From NCBI RefSeq assembly GCF_027947595.1, contig NZ_CP116257.1:7624001-7688000 (forward strand): a stretch of 64,000 nt of DNA. Direction: 5' to 3'. The notes under the pieces are model-generated. The model searched no databases and was not told where the DNA came from. It saw nothing but the letters and a program-made list of their open reading frames with translations. Both the position numbers and the translations under genes were made by a program. Positions 49,900 through 58,625 of this stretch are shown piece after piece. Position 1 is the stretch's first letter; each line of letters opens with the position of its first letter. The stretch is from Streptomyces lienomycini. Its GTDB lineage: Bacteria > Actinomycetota > Actinomycetes > Streptomycetales > Streptomycetaceae.

Positions 49900-50576
49900 G
49901 CGTTGACCAGCTTCTTGAGGATCGAGGTGAAGAACGGCAGGCCGTCGGTACGGCCCGTACCGATCAGCGACTCCACGGCGTGCTCGGGGTGCGGCATGAG
50001 GCCGACGACGTTCCCGGCGGCGTTGGAGATGCCCGCGATGTCGTTGAGCGAGCCGTTGGGGTTCACGTCCAGGTAGCGGAACGCCACCCGCCCCTCGGCC
50101 TCCAGCTCGTCCACCGTGCGCCGGTCCGCGACGTAGCGGCCGTCCCTGTTCTTCAGCGGGATGTGGATCTCCTGGCCGGCGGTGTAGTCGCCGGTCCAGG
50201 AGGTGTCCGCGTTCTCCACCCGCAGCTTCTGGTCGCGGCAGACGAAGTGCAGGTGGTCGTTGCCCAGCATGGCGCCCGGCAGCAGGTGGGCCTCCGTGAG
50301 GATCTGGAAGCCGTTGCAGATGCCCAGCACCGGGAGGCCGGCCTTCGCCTGGTCGATGACGGTGTCCATCACCGGCGAGAAGCGCGAGATGGCGCCGGCG
50401 CGCAGATAATCGCCGTACGAGAATCCGCCGCACAGCACCACGGCGTCGACCTGCTTGAGGTCCTTGTCCTTGTGCCAGAGAGCGACGGGTTCGGCGCCGG
50501 CGACGCGGATCGCGCGCTGCGTGTCCCGGTCGTCGAGACTGCCGGGGAAAGTGACGACGCCAATACGAGCGGTCAC
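49896..50576 (-). CDS. purQ: Phosphoribosylformylglycinamidine synthase glutaminase PurQ
   Basis: A 226-residue class I glutamine amidotransferase, GTG 50576, overlapping purS and purL by 4 nt on each side. The catalytic Cys is in [16 protein letters not shown] (~residue 86) and the His-Glu pair in [13 protein letters not shown] near the C terminus. The N-terminal strand is [19 protein letters not shown] and the oxyanion region [13 protein letters not shown]. It supplies ammonia to PurL. Conserved synteny with purS-purQ-purL marks this as a stable complex. Confidence 0.97.
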   Translation of the reverse strand: MTARIGVVTFPGSLDDRDTQRAIRVAGAEPVALWHKDKDLKQVDAVVLCGGFSYGDYLRAGAISRFSPVMDTVIDQAKAGLPVLGICNGFQILTEAHLLPGAMLGNDHLHFVCRDQKLRVENADTSWTGDYTAGQEIHIPLKNRDGRYVADRRTVDELEAEGRVAFRYLDVNPNGSLNDIAGISNAAGNVVGLMPHPEHAVESLIGTGRTDGLPFFTSILKKLVNA

Positions 50577-50845
50577 TTCGCGGCTCCCGCGACTACGTCC
50601 TCGGACTCGACCTTGACGGTGAAGTCCTCGATCACGGTGTTGGCGAGGAAGGATTCCGCAAGATCATGGATGCGGGCGAGGGCGGCGTCGTCGACCGGCC
50701 CGTCCACTTCCAGTTCGAATCGCTTTCCCTGGCGGACGTCCGAGATCCCTTCGAAACCCAGTCGCGGCAGTGCGCGCTGCACCGCCTGGCCCTGGGGGTC
50801 GAGGATCTCCGGCTTGAGCATGACGTCGACTACGACGCGTGCCAC
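50573..50845 (-). CDS. purS: Phosphoribosylformylglycinamidine synthase subunit PurS
   Basis: A 90-residue protein. GTG 50845 ([20 protein letters not shown]) is chosen because GGGAG lies 5 nt upstream, while the GTG at 50851 is too close to it. The fold is a small alpha/beta dimer with strands [10 protein letters not shown] and KRFELEVDG. PurS bridges PurL and PurQ in the FGAM synthase complex. It opens the operon and overlaps purQ. Confidence 0.93.
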   Translation of the reverse strand: MARVVVDVMLKPEILDPQGQAVQRALPRLGFEGISDVRQGKRFELEVDGPVDDAALARIHDLAESFLANTVIEDFTVKVESEDVVAGAAK

Positions 50846-51195
50846 TGGCACTCCCGGTGTGTGGTGCTGAGCAGGTTCCTTCAGACTACCCGTACAAAAT
50901 TTCTACGCGCGTAGCCTTGGAGGAAAGTACGTGATCCCAGTCACGATTGGGCATCGAGAGGGGGCGATCGCGAAAAACTTCGGGAAAGATCCCGGATCAG
51001 CCACGGACCTCTATTGCCCGGCGGACACGCCAAGAGATTTAGTCTGTCTTCCCATTGCAATGCCGGGCACTGTACAAATGAAATGTCATTAGCCGATACT
51101 TTGCCCAATTACAGGCGAACAGTCGGCATCATCGCGGCGTCTTGGCACGTTCGGGCACGTCATCGCGGAGATGCCGCACGAAGGGACCGATATTC
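50846..51195. other. Divergent promoter region of purS and lsrL
   Basis: About 350 bases between divergent genes. It holds the perfect palindrome CTACGCGCGTAG (50903-50914), near the expected purS promoter, and an AT-rich stretch (about 51035-51120, with ATTGCAATG, TACAAATGAAATG and TAGCCGATACTTTGCCC) upstream of lsrL. The AT-rich patch may be a target for Lsr2-type proteins. No gene is seen. Confidence 0.5.
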
Positions 51196-51513
51196 GTGGC
51201 GCAGCGTGTCGTGGTCACTCTCTTTGACGACATCGACGGCTCGGAAGCGGCGGAGACGATCGCCTTCGGAGTCGACGGCCGGACGTACGAGATCGACCTG
51301 AACGAAGCCAACGCCCGGAAACTGCGCAAGGCGCTCGAGCCGTACGTCTCGGCCGGCCGCAAGCGCTCCCGGTCCGGCAAGGCGTACCGGCAGACGGAGG
51401 TCGCCCCCGACCCGGCGGCGGTCCGGGCCTGGGCGCAGGCGAACAGGATGGACGTGCCCGCGCGGGGCCGGATCCCGAAGAGGGTGTACGAGGCGTTCGC
51501 CGCGGCCCGGTGA
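51196..51513 (+). CDS. lsrL: Lsr2-like nucleoid-associated protein
   Basis: A 105-residue protein from GTG 51196 with AAGGGA ~10 nt upstream. The N-terminal dimerisation half contains VVVTLFDDIDGSEAAETIAF and TYEIDLNEANARKLRKALEP. The DNA-binding C terminus ends with the AT-hook-like RGR in MDVPARGRIPKRVYEAFAAA. Lsr2 proteins coat AT-rich DNA and silence xenogeneic genes and clusters. Its position beside purSQL is that of the Lsr2 paralogue LsrL in S. coelicolor (recall), not the main Lsr2 locus. Confidence 0.9.
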   Translation: MAQRVVVTLFDDIDGSEAAETIAFGVDGRTYEIDLNEANARKLRKALEPYVSAGRKRSRSGKAYRQTEVAPDPAAVRAWAQANRMDVPARGRIPKRVYEAFAAAR

Positions 51514-51678
51514 GCCGCCACCCGGCGAGCCGCCACTCCGTCGGCCGCCTCCCGTGACGGCGGTCGACGGACGCTCAGCCGCCCCTCGCGGCAACCGACT
51601 TGCGCAGCACCCCGGGTGATCAGCTAAAGTCTGGAGCACGCCGAGGGGCGAGGCCGAAAGGCCCAGCTCACGGAACAT

Positions 51679-51750
51679 GCGGGTGTAGTTCAGTAGTAGA
51701 ACATCCCCCTTCCAGGGGGAAGGCGCAGTGTGCAATTCCTGTCACCCGCT
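51679..51750 (+). tRNA. tRNA-Gly (anticodon UCC)
   Basis: 72 nt starting GCGGGTGTAGTTCAGTAGTA. The anticodon arm CCCCC-TTCCAGG-GGG region shows UCC, with acceptor GCGGGTG paired with CACCCGC and discriminator T. Confidence 0.95.
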
Positions 51751-51846
51751 CTGCATCGCCGTACCGATGACCCGTTGGGATCAGGTAGGCTGGTGCTCGC
51801 ACCGATCGATGGCCCTGCCTGTTCAGGCCGGTGGTCGGGGGTGAAT

Positions 51847-51919
51847 GCGGACGTAGCTCAGTTGGTAGAGCGCAACCTTGCCAAGGTTGAGGTCGCGAGT
51901 TCGAGCCTCGTCGTCCGCT
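51847..51919 (+). tRNA. tRNA-Gly (anticodon GCC), copy 1
   Basis: 73 nt starting GCGGACGTAGCTCAGTTGGT. The anticodon arm AACCT-TGCCAAG-GTT shows GCC; the T arm is GCGAGTTCGAGCCTCGT. Acceptor GCGGACG pairs with CGTCCGC. A terminator follows. Confidence 0.96.
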
Positions 51920-51928
51920 CGGGAATCA

Positions 51929-51958
51929 GACCCCGGTCCTTCTGGACCGGGGTCTTTT
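51929..51958 (+). terminator. Terminator after tRNA-Gly
   Basis: GACCCCGGTCC-TTCT-GGACCGGGGTC followed by TTTT, 10 nt after the tRNA. Confidence 0.92.
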
Positions 51959-52064
51959 CGTGTGCCCGCACCCGGATGTCCCGCGGACCGGCTCTGACAT
52001 TTGTCATGCACGGTGATGACGGCCCGCACTGTTGACGCGCCCCGGGCACCGGAATGCTTGAGGC

Positions 52065-53069
52065 ATGCAATCAAGCGGACACGAACACGTGATTGAGGTC
52101 ACCGACCTGCGGCGTGTGTACGGGGGCGGGTTCGAGGCCGTGCGCGGAATCGACTTCTCCGTGCGCCGCGGCGAGGTCTTCGCACTGCTGGGCACCAACG
52201 GCGCGGGCAAGACGTCGACGGTCGAACTGCTGGAGGGGCTCGCCGCTCCGGCCGCCGGGCGGGTGCGCGTCCTCGGACACGACCCGTACACCGAGCGGGC
52301 CGCCGTACGCCCCCGCACCGGCGTCATGCTCCAGGAGGGCGGCTTCCCCTCCGAACTGACCGTCGCCGAGACGGCACGGATGTGGGCGGGTTGCGTGAGC
52401 GGCGCCCGCCCGCCCGCGGAGGTGCTGGCGCTGGTCGGTCTGTCGGCGAAGACCGACACCCGGGTGAAGCAGTTGTCCGGGGGCCAGCGGCGCCGCCTGG
52501 ACCTGGCGCTCGCGCTGCTCGGCGACCCCGAGGTGCTCTTCCTCGACGAACCCAGCACCGGACTGGACGCCGAAGGCCGCCGGGACACCTGGGAGTTGGT
52601 CGGTGCGCTGCGCGACCAGGGCACGACCGTGCTGCTGACCACGCACTACCTGGAGGAGGCCGAGCACCTCGCCGACCGGCTCGCGATCATGCACGAGGGC
52701 CGGATCGCCACCACCGGCACCCCGGCCGAGGTGACCGCCGCACAGCCGTCCCACATCTCCTTCGAACTGCCCGACGGCTACTTCGTGGGCGACCTGCCGC
52801 CGCTGGCCGGACTGGGCGTGGACGACCACGAGACCGACGGCCGGATCGTCCGGCTGCGCACCCGGGAACTCCAGCGCGCGGCCACCGGCCTGCTGGTGTG
52901 GGCCGGACAGGCCGGAGTGGAACTGCGGCGCCTGGACGTGCGTTCGGCGTCCCTGGAGGAGGCCTTCCTGAGCATCGCCAAGAAGGTGTCCGCACAGACG
53001 GCCGCCACCACGACGAATACGCAGAAGGCGCAGAAGACGCGGAAGACGGAGAAGGAGTACACGGCATGA
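52065..53069 (+). CDS. ABC transporter ATP-binding protein
   Basis: A 334-residue ATPase from ATG 52065. Walker A is LLGTNGAGKTSTVELLEG (~residues 40-57), the signature VKQLSGGQRRRLDLALALLG, Walker B LFLDEPSTGLDAEG, and the H-loop TTHYLEEAEHLA. The C-terminal ~100 residues form the extra domain seen in CcmA/DrrA-type drug or lantibiotic exporters, ending in a Thr/Lys-rich tail. It pairs with the overlapping permease gene (ATGA) and lies just before a two-component system that probably controls it. Substrate unknown; self-resistance or antimicrobial export is a common role. Confidence 0.92.
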   Translation: MQSSGHEHVIEVTDLRRVYGGGFEAVRGIDFSVRRGEVFALLGTNGAGKTSTVELLEGLAAPAAGRVRVLGHDPYTERAAVRPRTGVMLQEGGFPSELTVAETARMWAGCVSGARPPAEVLALVGLSAKTDTRVKQLSGGQRRRLDLALALLGDPEVLFLDEPSTGLDAEGRRDTWELVGALRDQGTTVLLTTHYLEEAEHLADRLAIMHEGRIATTGTPAEVTAAQPSHISFELPDGYFVGDLPPLAGLGVDDHETDGRIVRLRTRELQRAATGLLVWAGQAGVELRRLDVRSASLEEAFLSIAKKVSAQTAATTTNTQKAQKTRKTEKEYTA

Positions 53070-53881
53070 GCGCCACGGACGCACCGGCCCGCACCGAGCG
53101 CGCCGCCGGGACCGCCACCACCACGCCGATGAGCCGCATGACCGCGCTCGCCCGCGCCGAGATGACCCTGCTGGGACGGAACAAGGGCACCGTCTTCGCC
53201 TCGCTGTTCGTCCCGTTCGTGTTGCCGTTCAGCGTGCGGGCGGGGGCCAAGGAGATGGACCTCGCCGGGGCCGGACTGACCGTCGGCACGCTCGTGCTGC
53301 CCGCCGCGATCGGCTTCTCCCTGCTGTTCGCCGTCTACTCGGCCCTGGTCGGCGTCTTCGTCGTCCGGCGCGAGGAACTCGTCCTCAAGCGGCTGCGCAC
53401 CGGCGAACTGCGGGACGTGGAGATTCTCGCCGGGTCCGCGCTGCCGGCCGTCCTCAGCGGGCTCGTGCAGTGCGTGCTGCTCGCGGTGGGCTGCGCCGTC
53501 CTCCTCGACCTGTCCGCGCCGTCGGCGCCCCACCTGGCCGTCGTCGGCCTGCTGCTGGGCCTGGTGCTGTGCGCCGCGCTCGCGGCGGTCACCGCGAGCT
53601 TCACCAGGACCGGCGAGAGCGCGCAGGTCACGCCGCTGCCGATCATGTTCGTCTCGATGGCCGGCTCCGGCTTGTTCCTCCCGCTGGGCCTGCTCCCCGA
53701 CCGGCTGGCCTCCGTGTGCGAGCTGCTGCCGCTGACACCCGTCATCACCCTGGTGCGCGGCGGCTGGACCGGCGACCTGTCGGCCGCCGACGCGCTGGGC
53801 GCCGTGGCGACGGCGGTGGCCTGGACCGTGGTGGCGGTGTTTGCTGTACGACGGTGGTTCCGCTGGGAGCCACGGCACTGA
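53066..53881 (+). CDS. ABC-2-type transporter permease
   Basis: A 271-residue membrane protein from ATG 53066, overlapping the ATPase by 4 nt with GAAGGAG upstream. Six hydrophobic segments are visible, including FASLFVPFVLPFSV, VGTLVLPAAIGFSLLFAVYS, VLSGLVQCVLLAVGCAVLLD and ALAAVTASFTRTGESAQVT-flanked helices. The pattern is that of ABC-2 exporters paired with DrrA-like ATPases. It forms the channel of the export complex. Confidence 0.9.
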   Translation: MSATDAPARTERAAGTATTTPMSRMTALARAEMTLLGRNKGTVFASLFVPFVLPFSVRAGAKEMDLAGAGLTVGTLVLPAAIGFSLLFAVYSALVGVFVVRREELVLKRLRTGELRDVEILAGSALPAVLSGLVQCVLLAVGCAVLLDLSAPSAPHLAVVGLLLGLVLCAALAAVTASFTRTGESAQVTPLPIMFVSMAGSGLFLPLGLLPDRLASVCELLPLTPVITLVRGGWTGDLSAADALGAVATAVAWTVVAVFAVRRWFRWEPRH

Positions 53882-53910
53882 GGTACGGGGCGAGCGGGAG
53901 CGGCGGACGG

Positions 53911-55158
53911 ATGCGCAGGCCGGGCGGATGGTGGCGGCTCAAGAGCACGCCGGCGAAGGTGGAGACGTACACGCGGTGGTCGTTCCACTTCTTCGGGGTC
54001 ATCGAGATCCTCGCGCTGGGGGTGACCGCCTTCGGCCGGACCGGCGCCGGACTCGCCACCGTGCTGTGTCTGCTGGTGACCGTGCACGCCGCGGTCTGCA
54101 TGCTGGTCTCGTCCCGGGCGCTGGACTGGACGCGCGGCCGGCGTCCGCAGCCCGTGCGGGCGATGTGGACGCTCGTCGTCGTCAGCGCCGTGGTCTCGGC
54201 CACCGCGGTCGTGATCGCGGACCGCGGACCGGCCGGCGAGGTGGAGACCGCGGCGGGCTCCGTCTACGGCGGAGTCCTGTGTTTCGCCGCCGGTGTCATG
54301 ACGCTCGGGGTGAGCGGCCCGCGGCGCATGGCCGCCGTCGTCGGAGCCTTCGCGGTGGGCGCGGGGCTCCTCACGTTCCCGCTGGAGATGCCCGTCCTCG
54401 CGTCGGTCGTGCTGGCCGGCCTGGTGCTGGTGACCGGCGGGTTCCTCTCCATCACCTCGATCTTCTCCCTCTGGCTGCTCAACGCGGTCTACGCGCTCGA
54501 CGACGCCAAGGAGACCCGGACGGCACTCGCCGTCGCCGAGGAGCGGCTGCGGTTCGGCCGGGACCTGCACGACGTGATGGGCCGCAACCTGTCGGTGATC
54601 GCGCTCAAGAGCGAACTGGCCGTCCAGCTGTCCCGGCGCGGACGCCCCGAGGCGGTGGAGCAGATGATCGAGGTGCAGCGCATCGCCCAGGAGTCGCAGC
54701 GGGAGGTCCGGGACGTCGTACGCGGCTACCGGGAGGCCGCCCTGGACGTCGAGCTGGCCGGTGCCCGGGGGGTGCTGTCGGCGGCCGGCATCGTCGCGAA
54801 GGTCACCGGTGAGACGAGCGGCCTGCCCGCCGAGGTGCAGTCGGCGCTCGGCTGGGTGGTGCGGGAGGCGACGACGAACGTGCTGCGGCACGGGAACGCG
54901 GAGAAGTGCTCGGTGACGGTACGGCCTGCGGAGGGGCGAGTGGTGCTGACGGTGGAGAACGACGGGGTGGCGGAGACGGCCGGGGACGGTCCCCCGGCGG
55001 GCCCGGGCGGCTCGGGGCTCGCGGGGCTGCGGGAGCGGCTCTTGGCAGTCGGCGGGACGCTGGAGGCGGGGGCCGCCGGCCGGGGCCTGTTCCGGCTGAC
55101 GGCCGAGGTGCCGCTGCCCGCCACCGCGGCCGGGGCCGCGCTGGAGGTCGCGTCGTGA
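53911..55158 (+). CDS. Sensor histidine kinase (NarL/DesK type)
   Basis: A 415-residue kinase from ATG 53911. Five to six hydrophobic segments occupy ~25-195, with almost no exported loop, so it senses the membrane. HisKA_3 follows: ERLRFGRDLHDVMGRNLSVI with the phospho-acceptor His. The ATPase domain has GWVVREATTNVLRHGNAE and GSGLAGLRERLLAVGGTL. It phosphorylates the response regulator whose GTG overlaps its stop. The neighbouring ABC exporter suggests a signal linked to membrane-active drugs, as in DesK- or LiaS-like systems. Confidence 0.9.
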   Translation: MRRPGGWWRLKSTPAKVETYTRWSFHFFGVIEILALGVTAFGRTGAGLATVLCLLVTVHAAVCMLVSSRALDWTRGRRPQPVRAMWTLVVVSAVVSATAVVIADRGPAGEVETAAGSVYGGVLCFAAGVMTLGVSGPRRMAAVVGAFAVGAGLLTFPLEMPVLASVVLAGLVLVTGGFLSITSIFSLWLLNAVYALDDAKETRTALAVAEERLRFGRDLHDVMGRNLSVIALKSELAVQLSRRGRPEAVEQMIEVQRIAQESQREVRDVVRGYREAALDVELAGARGVLSAAGIVAKVTGETSGLPAEVQSALGWVVREATTNVLRHGNAEKCSVTVRPAEGRVVLTVENDGVAETAGDGPPAGPGGSGLAGLRERLLAVGGTLEAGAAGRGLFRLTAEVPLPATAAGAALEVAS

Positions 55159-55769
55159 CGACGACCGTGCGCGTCCTGCTCGCCGACGACGAACACCTCA
55201 TCCGCGGGGCGCTGGCGGCCCTGCTGTCCCTCGAGGACGACCTGGTCGTCGTCGCGGAGGCGGCCACCGGCCCGGAGGCGCTGGCGATGGCCCGGGCACA
55301 CGCGCCGGACGTCGCCGTACTGGACCTCCAGATGCCCGGCGCCGACGGTGTGAAGGTCGCCACATCGCTGCGGGCCGAGCTGCCCGCCTGCAAGGTGCTG
55401 ATCGTGACCAGTCACGGGCGGCCGGGGCATCTGAAGCGGGCGCTCGCGGCGGGCGTGCGCGGGTTCGTCCCCAAGACGGTCAGCGCCCAGCGGCTCGCCG
55501 AACTGATCCGCACGGTGCACGCCGGAAACCGTTACGTCGACCCCGAGTTGGCCGCCGACGCGATCTCCGCCGGGGACTCCCCGCTGACCGCGCGCGAGGC
55601 CGAGGTGCTGGAGCACGCCGCCGACGGGGCGCCCGTCGCGGAGATCGCCGAGCGCGCCGCGCTCGCCGAGGGGACGGTGCGGAACTACCTGTCGTCGGCC
55701 GCCAGCAAGCTCGGGGCGGAGAACCGGCACGCGGCGGTGCGGATCGCGAGGGAGCGCGGTTGGGTATAG
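55155..55769 (+). CDS. Response regulator (NarL/FixJ type)
   Basis: A 204-residue regulator from GTG 55155, overlapping the kinase stop. The receiver has acidic residues in RVLLADDEHLIRGAL, the phospho-acceptor Asp in VAVLDLQMPGADG and the Lys in GFVPKTVSAQRL. The LuxR-type HTH is LTAREAEVLEHAADGAPVAE plus EGTVRNYLSSAASKLGAENR. It probably activates the upstream ABC exporter genes. Start codon chosen from overlap. Confidence 0.92.
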   Translation: MTTTVRVLLADDEHLIRGALAALLSLEDDLVVVAEAATGPEALAMARAHAPDVAVLDLQMPGADGVKVATSLRAELPACKVLIVTSHGRPGHLKRALAAGVRGFVPKTVSAQRLAELIRTVHAGNRYVDPELAADAISAGDSPLTAREAEVLEHAADGAPVAEIAERAALAEGTVRNYLSSAASKLGAENRHAAVRIARERGWV

Positions 55770-55806
55770 TGGCTGTCGCACCACGGAGAAATCCACGGCG
55801 CGCAGT

Positions 55807-55879
55807 GCGAACGTAGCTCAGTTGGTAGAGCGCAACCTTGCCAAGGTTGAGGTCGCGAGTTCGAACCTCGTCGTTCGCT
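55807..55879 (+). tRNA. tRNA-Gly (anticodon GCC), copy 2
   Basis: 73 nt starting GCGAACGTAGCTCAGTTGGT, nearly identical to copy 1 at 51847. The acceptor stem has paired changes, GCGAACG with CGTTCGC, preserving base pairing. Confidence 0.96.
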
Positions 55880-55886
55880 CCAGACG

Positions 55887-55917
55887 AGAAGCCCCCGGTT
55901 TTCGGCCGGGGGCTTCT
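55887..55917. terminator. Terminator after tRNA-Gly copy 2
   Basis: AGAAGCCCCCGG-TTTTCGG-CCGGGGGCTTCTT. It ends 30 nt from the convergent purC stop and can serve both. Confidence 0.9.
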
Positions 55918-55946
55918 TCGTGTGCGGCCTTCTGCGGCCTCTGCCG

Positions 55947-56846
55947 CTACGACCAGCTCTGGCCGGTCAGCAGCTCGTAGGCCTCCACGTACTTGGCGCG
56001 GGTGGCGTCCACGACCTGCTGCGGCAGCGGCGGCGGAGGCTGCTCGCTCCTGCGGTCCCAGCCGGACTCCGCCGAGGTCAGCCAGTCCCGCACGAACTGC
56101 TTGTCGTACGACGGCTGCGCGCGGCCCGGCTGCCACCGGTCAGCCGGCCAGAAGCGGGAGGAGTCCGGGGTGAGGACCTCGTCGGCGAGGACCAGGTCGT
56201 CCCCGTCGAAGCCGAACTCGAACTTCGTGTCCGCGAGGACGATGCCGCGCTCGCGGGAGATGTCCCGGGCCCGGGAGTAGACGGCGAGGGTGGCCTGGCG
56301 CAGGGCGGCGGCGGTGTCGGCGCCGACCTGGCGGGCGACCTCCTCGTAGGAGACGTTCTCGTCGTGCTCGCCGACCTCGGCCTTGGTGGCCGGGGTGAAG
56401 ATCGGGGCGGGCAGCTCGGAGCCGTCGACGAGGCCCTCGGGGAGGGCGAGGCCGCACACGGTGCGGGTCTCGTCGTACTCCGCCAGGCCCGAGCCGGTGA
56501 GGTAGCCGCGGGCCACGCACTCCACGGGGACCATCCGCAGCGACTTGCAGACCAGCGCGCGGCCCTCCCAGTCGGCGGGGGCGCCGGCGGGCAGCTCGGT
56601 GCTCAGGACGTGGTTCGGGGCCAGGTCGGCGAGCTGCTCGAACCACCACAGGGAGAGCCGGGTGAGGACCCGGCCCTTGTCGGGGATCTCGGTCGGCAGC
56701 ACCCAGTCGTAGGCGGAGATGCGGTCACTGGCGACCATCACGAGGTCGCCCGCCTCGTTCCGGTACAGCTCGCGCACCTTGCCGGTGTGCAGATGCACCA
56801 GGCCCGGAACCTGGATCGGCTCGGGCTTTTCAACGAATCCGGACAC
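55947..56846 (-). CDS. purC: Phosphoribosylaminoimidazole-succinocarboxamide synthase
   Basis: A 299-residue SAICAR synthetase from GTG 56846 with GGGGAGGAACC upstream. It joins CAIR and aspartate with ATP. Motifs: GKVRELYRNEAGDLVMVASD, DRISAYDWVLPTEIPDKG, VPVECVARGYLTGSG, and GIVLADTKFEFGFDGDDLVL. The C terminus SYDKQFVRDWLTSAESGWDR is also typical. Length fits the ~300-residue long type. It is not next to the other purine genes and probably has its own promoter. Confidence 0.97.
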   Translation of the reverse strand: MSGFVEKPEPIQVPGLVHLHTGKVRELYRNEAGDLVMVASDRISAYDWVLPTEIPDKGRVLTRLSLWWFEQLADLAPNHVLSTELPAGAPADWEGRALVCKSLRMVPVECVARGYLTGSGLAEYDETRTVCGLALPEGLVDGSELPAPIFTPATKAEVGEHDENVSYEEVARQVGADTAAALRQATLAVYSRARDISRERGIVLADTKFEFGFDGDDLVLADEVLTPDSSRFWPADRWQPGRAQPSYDKQFVRDWLTSAESGWDRRSEQPPPPLPQQVVDATRAKYVEAYELLTGQSWS

Positions 56847-56934
56847 GGTTCCTCCCCGTGGTTCTGTCCAAGTACGTCGATTCTCCCGTATGTCGCGGGC
56901 GCGGTGGACGGCGGGGCGGTCTCGTGCGCCGGTC

Positions 56935-58395
56935 TCAGTCCCGTTTGCAGATGCGGTCCAGGAGGTTGGCCGTGGCCCGCTGGACCCGCGGGTCGACGTG
57001 GCCGGGGCGGTCCAGGGCCGGGGACCAGGCGAAGGTCCCGGACGCGAAGACCCAGGCGCCCGACGGGGTCCGGTACAGCGACGTCTCCTGGTGGCGGCGG
57101 GCGCCGCCGGCGTCGGCGTACGGGGAGTGGGCGAGCAGGATCCGCTCGTCGTGCTCGGGGAGCGCGGTGCGCGGGAAGTAGCGGTCGGCCTCGCCCGCGA
57201 CCAGGTCCTCGATCGCGTCGCCCTCGTGCGCCCCGGTGGCCTCCCAGAGCCAGTGGCCGGCGTTGCGGACGATCATCGGATGCGGTTCGGGGACGCGCCC
57301 GGCGTACTGGATGCCGAGGAGCTGCTGCTCGGCGCGGTCCAGCTCCCGCCACAGCGCGGGCCGGCCGGGTCCCCTGCGCTTGCGGCAGGTCAGCAGGCGG
57401 TCGGGGGCCCCGGACGGGGAGGGCGCCAGTTCCACCTGCCAGTACATGGTGTTGGCGGAGAGGAAGACCAGGGAGGTGCCCTGCTCGCGGGCGAGTTCGG
57501 TGGTGCGGCGCATGGCGCTCGACCAGTACTCGTCGTGGCCCGGGAAGACCAGCCCCCGGTAGCGGGTCGGATCCACCCGGCCGGAGTGCAGGTCGCGGGC
57601 GTCGGCGTAGGCGACGTCGTAGCCGTAGCGCTCGGCGAAGCGGATGAAGTCGTAGGCGTGGCCCACGTGGAGGGGGAGACCGGCCCCGGCGTACGGGCGG
57701 TCGAAGGAGACGGTCGTCGCGGCGTCCGCCTCACCGAGGAGCCGGCCCTCCTCGTCCCAGGCGTGGTAGAGGCTCGCACCGGTCCGGCCGTCCTCCGGGT
57801 ACAGGTTGTACGCCTGCCAGGTGACGTCCGGCAGGAGGAGCAGCAGGTCGGCGGGGTGGCTGTCGCGGACCGTGAAGGGGACGTGGGAGCGGTAGCCGTC
57901 GGCGGTGGTGAGGACGGCCACGTACGCGCCGATGTTCCAGTACGAGGGGATCTGGAGCCGCCAGGACAGCCACCAGTGGTGGCAGGAGACCGTGCGGTCG
58001 GCGGTGAGCGGCGGCGGCTGCACGATGCCGGACAGCCGGGGGCTGGTGGTGATCTTGGCGGCGCCGTCCCCGCCGTAGTGGCCGATCCGGTAGACGTCGA
58101 CGCTGAACTCCTGCGGCGGGTCGACGGTGACGTGGAAGTCGATGGCCTCGCCCGGGGCGGCGGCTCCCGTCGCGGTGAAGCCCTTGATCTGGCGGCGGAC
58201 GTCGTCGGCGGCACGGGGAGCGCTCCCGTCGGACGCGGCGGCGTCCTGGTCCGCGTACCAGGCGACCACCTGGCCGGTGTCTCCGAAGTACGTCTCGCCG
58301 CCGCGCAACCACGGGACGGGCCCCTGTCCGAAGGGGTCCGTCACGGCGTGCGCGAGTGCTCCCGACTCCCAGCGGCGGATCTGCTCGGGCCCCAT
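56935..58395 (-). CDS. N,N-dimethylformamidase beta-subunit-like protein
   Basis: A 486-residue protein from ATG 58395 with GAGGGAGGGG upstream. Residues ~60-150 form a beta-rich head (AIDFHVTVDPPQEFSVDVYR, IGHYGGDGA). The larger C-terminal part matches the DMFase large subunit domain: LLLLPDVTWQAYNLYPEDGR, VSFDRPYAGAGLPLH, VFPGHDEYWSSAMRRTTEL and SLVFLSANTMYWQVEL. The family includes the catalytic subunit of dimethylformamidase, but most actinobacterial members are of unknown substrate. No small-subunit gene is visible. The upstream region has a 14-bp direct repeat (58536-58563). Confidence 0.85.
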   Translation of the reverse strand: MGPEQIRRWESGALAHAVTDPFGQGPVPWLRGGETYFGDTGQVVAWYADQDAAASDGSAPRAADDVRRQIKGFTATGAAAPGEAIDFHVTVDPPQEFSVDVYRIGHYGGDGAAKITTSPRLSGIVQPPPLTADRTVSCHHWWLSWRLQIPSYWNIGAYVAVLTTADGYRSHVPFTVRDSHPADLLLLLPDVTWQAYNLYPEDGRTGASLYHAWDEEGRLLGEADAATTVSFDRPYAGAGLPLHVGHAYDFIRFAERYGYDVAYADARDLHSGRVDPTRYRGLVFPGHDEYWSSAMRRTTELAREQGTSLVFLSANTMYWQVELAPSPSGAPDRLLTCRKRRGPGRPALWRELDRAEQQLLGIQYAGRVPEPHPMIVRNAGHWLWEATGAHEGDAIEDLVAGEADRYFPRTALPEHDERILLAHSPYADAGGARRHQETSLYRTPSGAWVFASGTFAWSPALDRPGHVDPRVQRATANLLDRICKRD

Positions 58396-58535
58396 GGGAC
58401 AGTCCCCTCCCTCGTGCCCCCGTGGTCGTGCGTATGACGAATGCCTTTGCCATGTGCGCGATCGGTCCCAGCACATCACATTTCGCACGCGAGCTGTCAC
58501 CGTTCGTTGCGAAGTGGCCGAAAGTGGAATTGGGG

Positions 58536-58563
58536 GGTCCGTTTGGTTCGGTCCGTTTGGTTC
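58536..58563. repeat. 14-bp perfect tandem repeat
   Basis: GGTCCGTTTGGTTC occurs twice in direct contact, in the gap between the DMFase-like gene (58395) and the end of the M48-like gene (58626). Confidence 0.8.
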
Positions 58564-58625
58564 GTCTCCCGGGGTCGGGCCGGGACGGCCGGGTCGCCGG
58601 GCCGCCTGGAGACCGGCGGGGGTAC

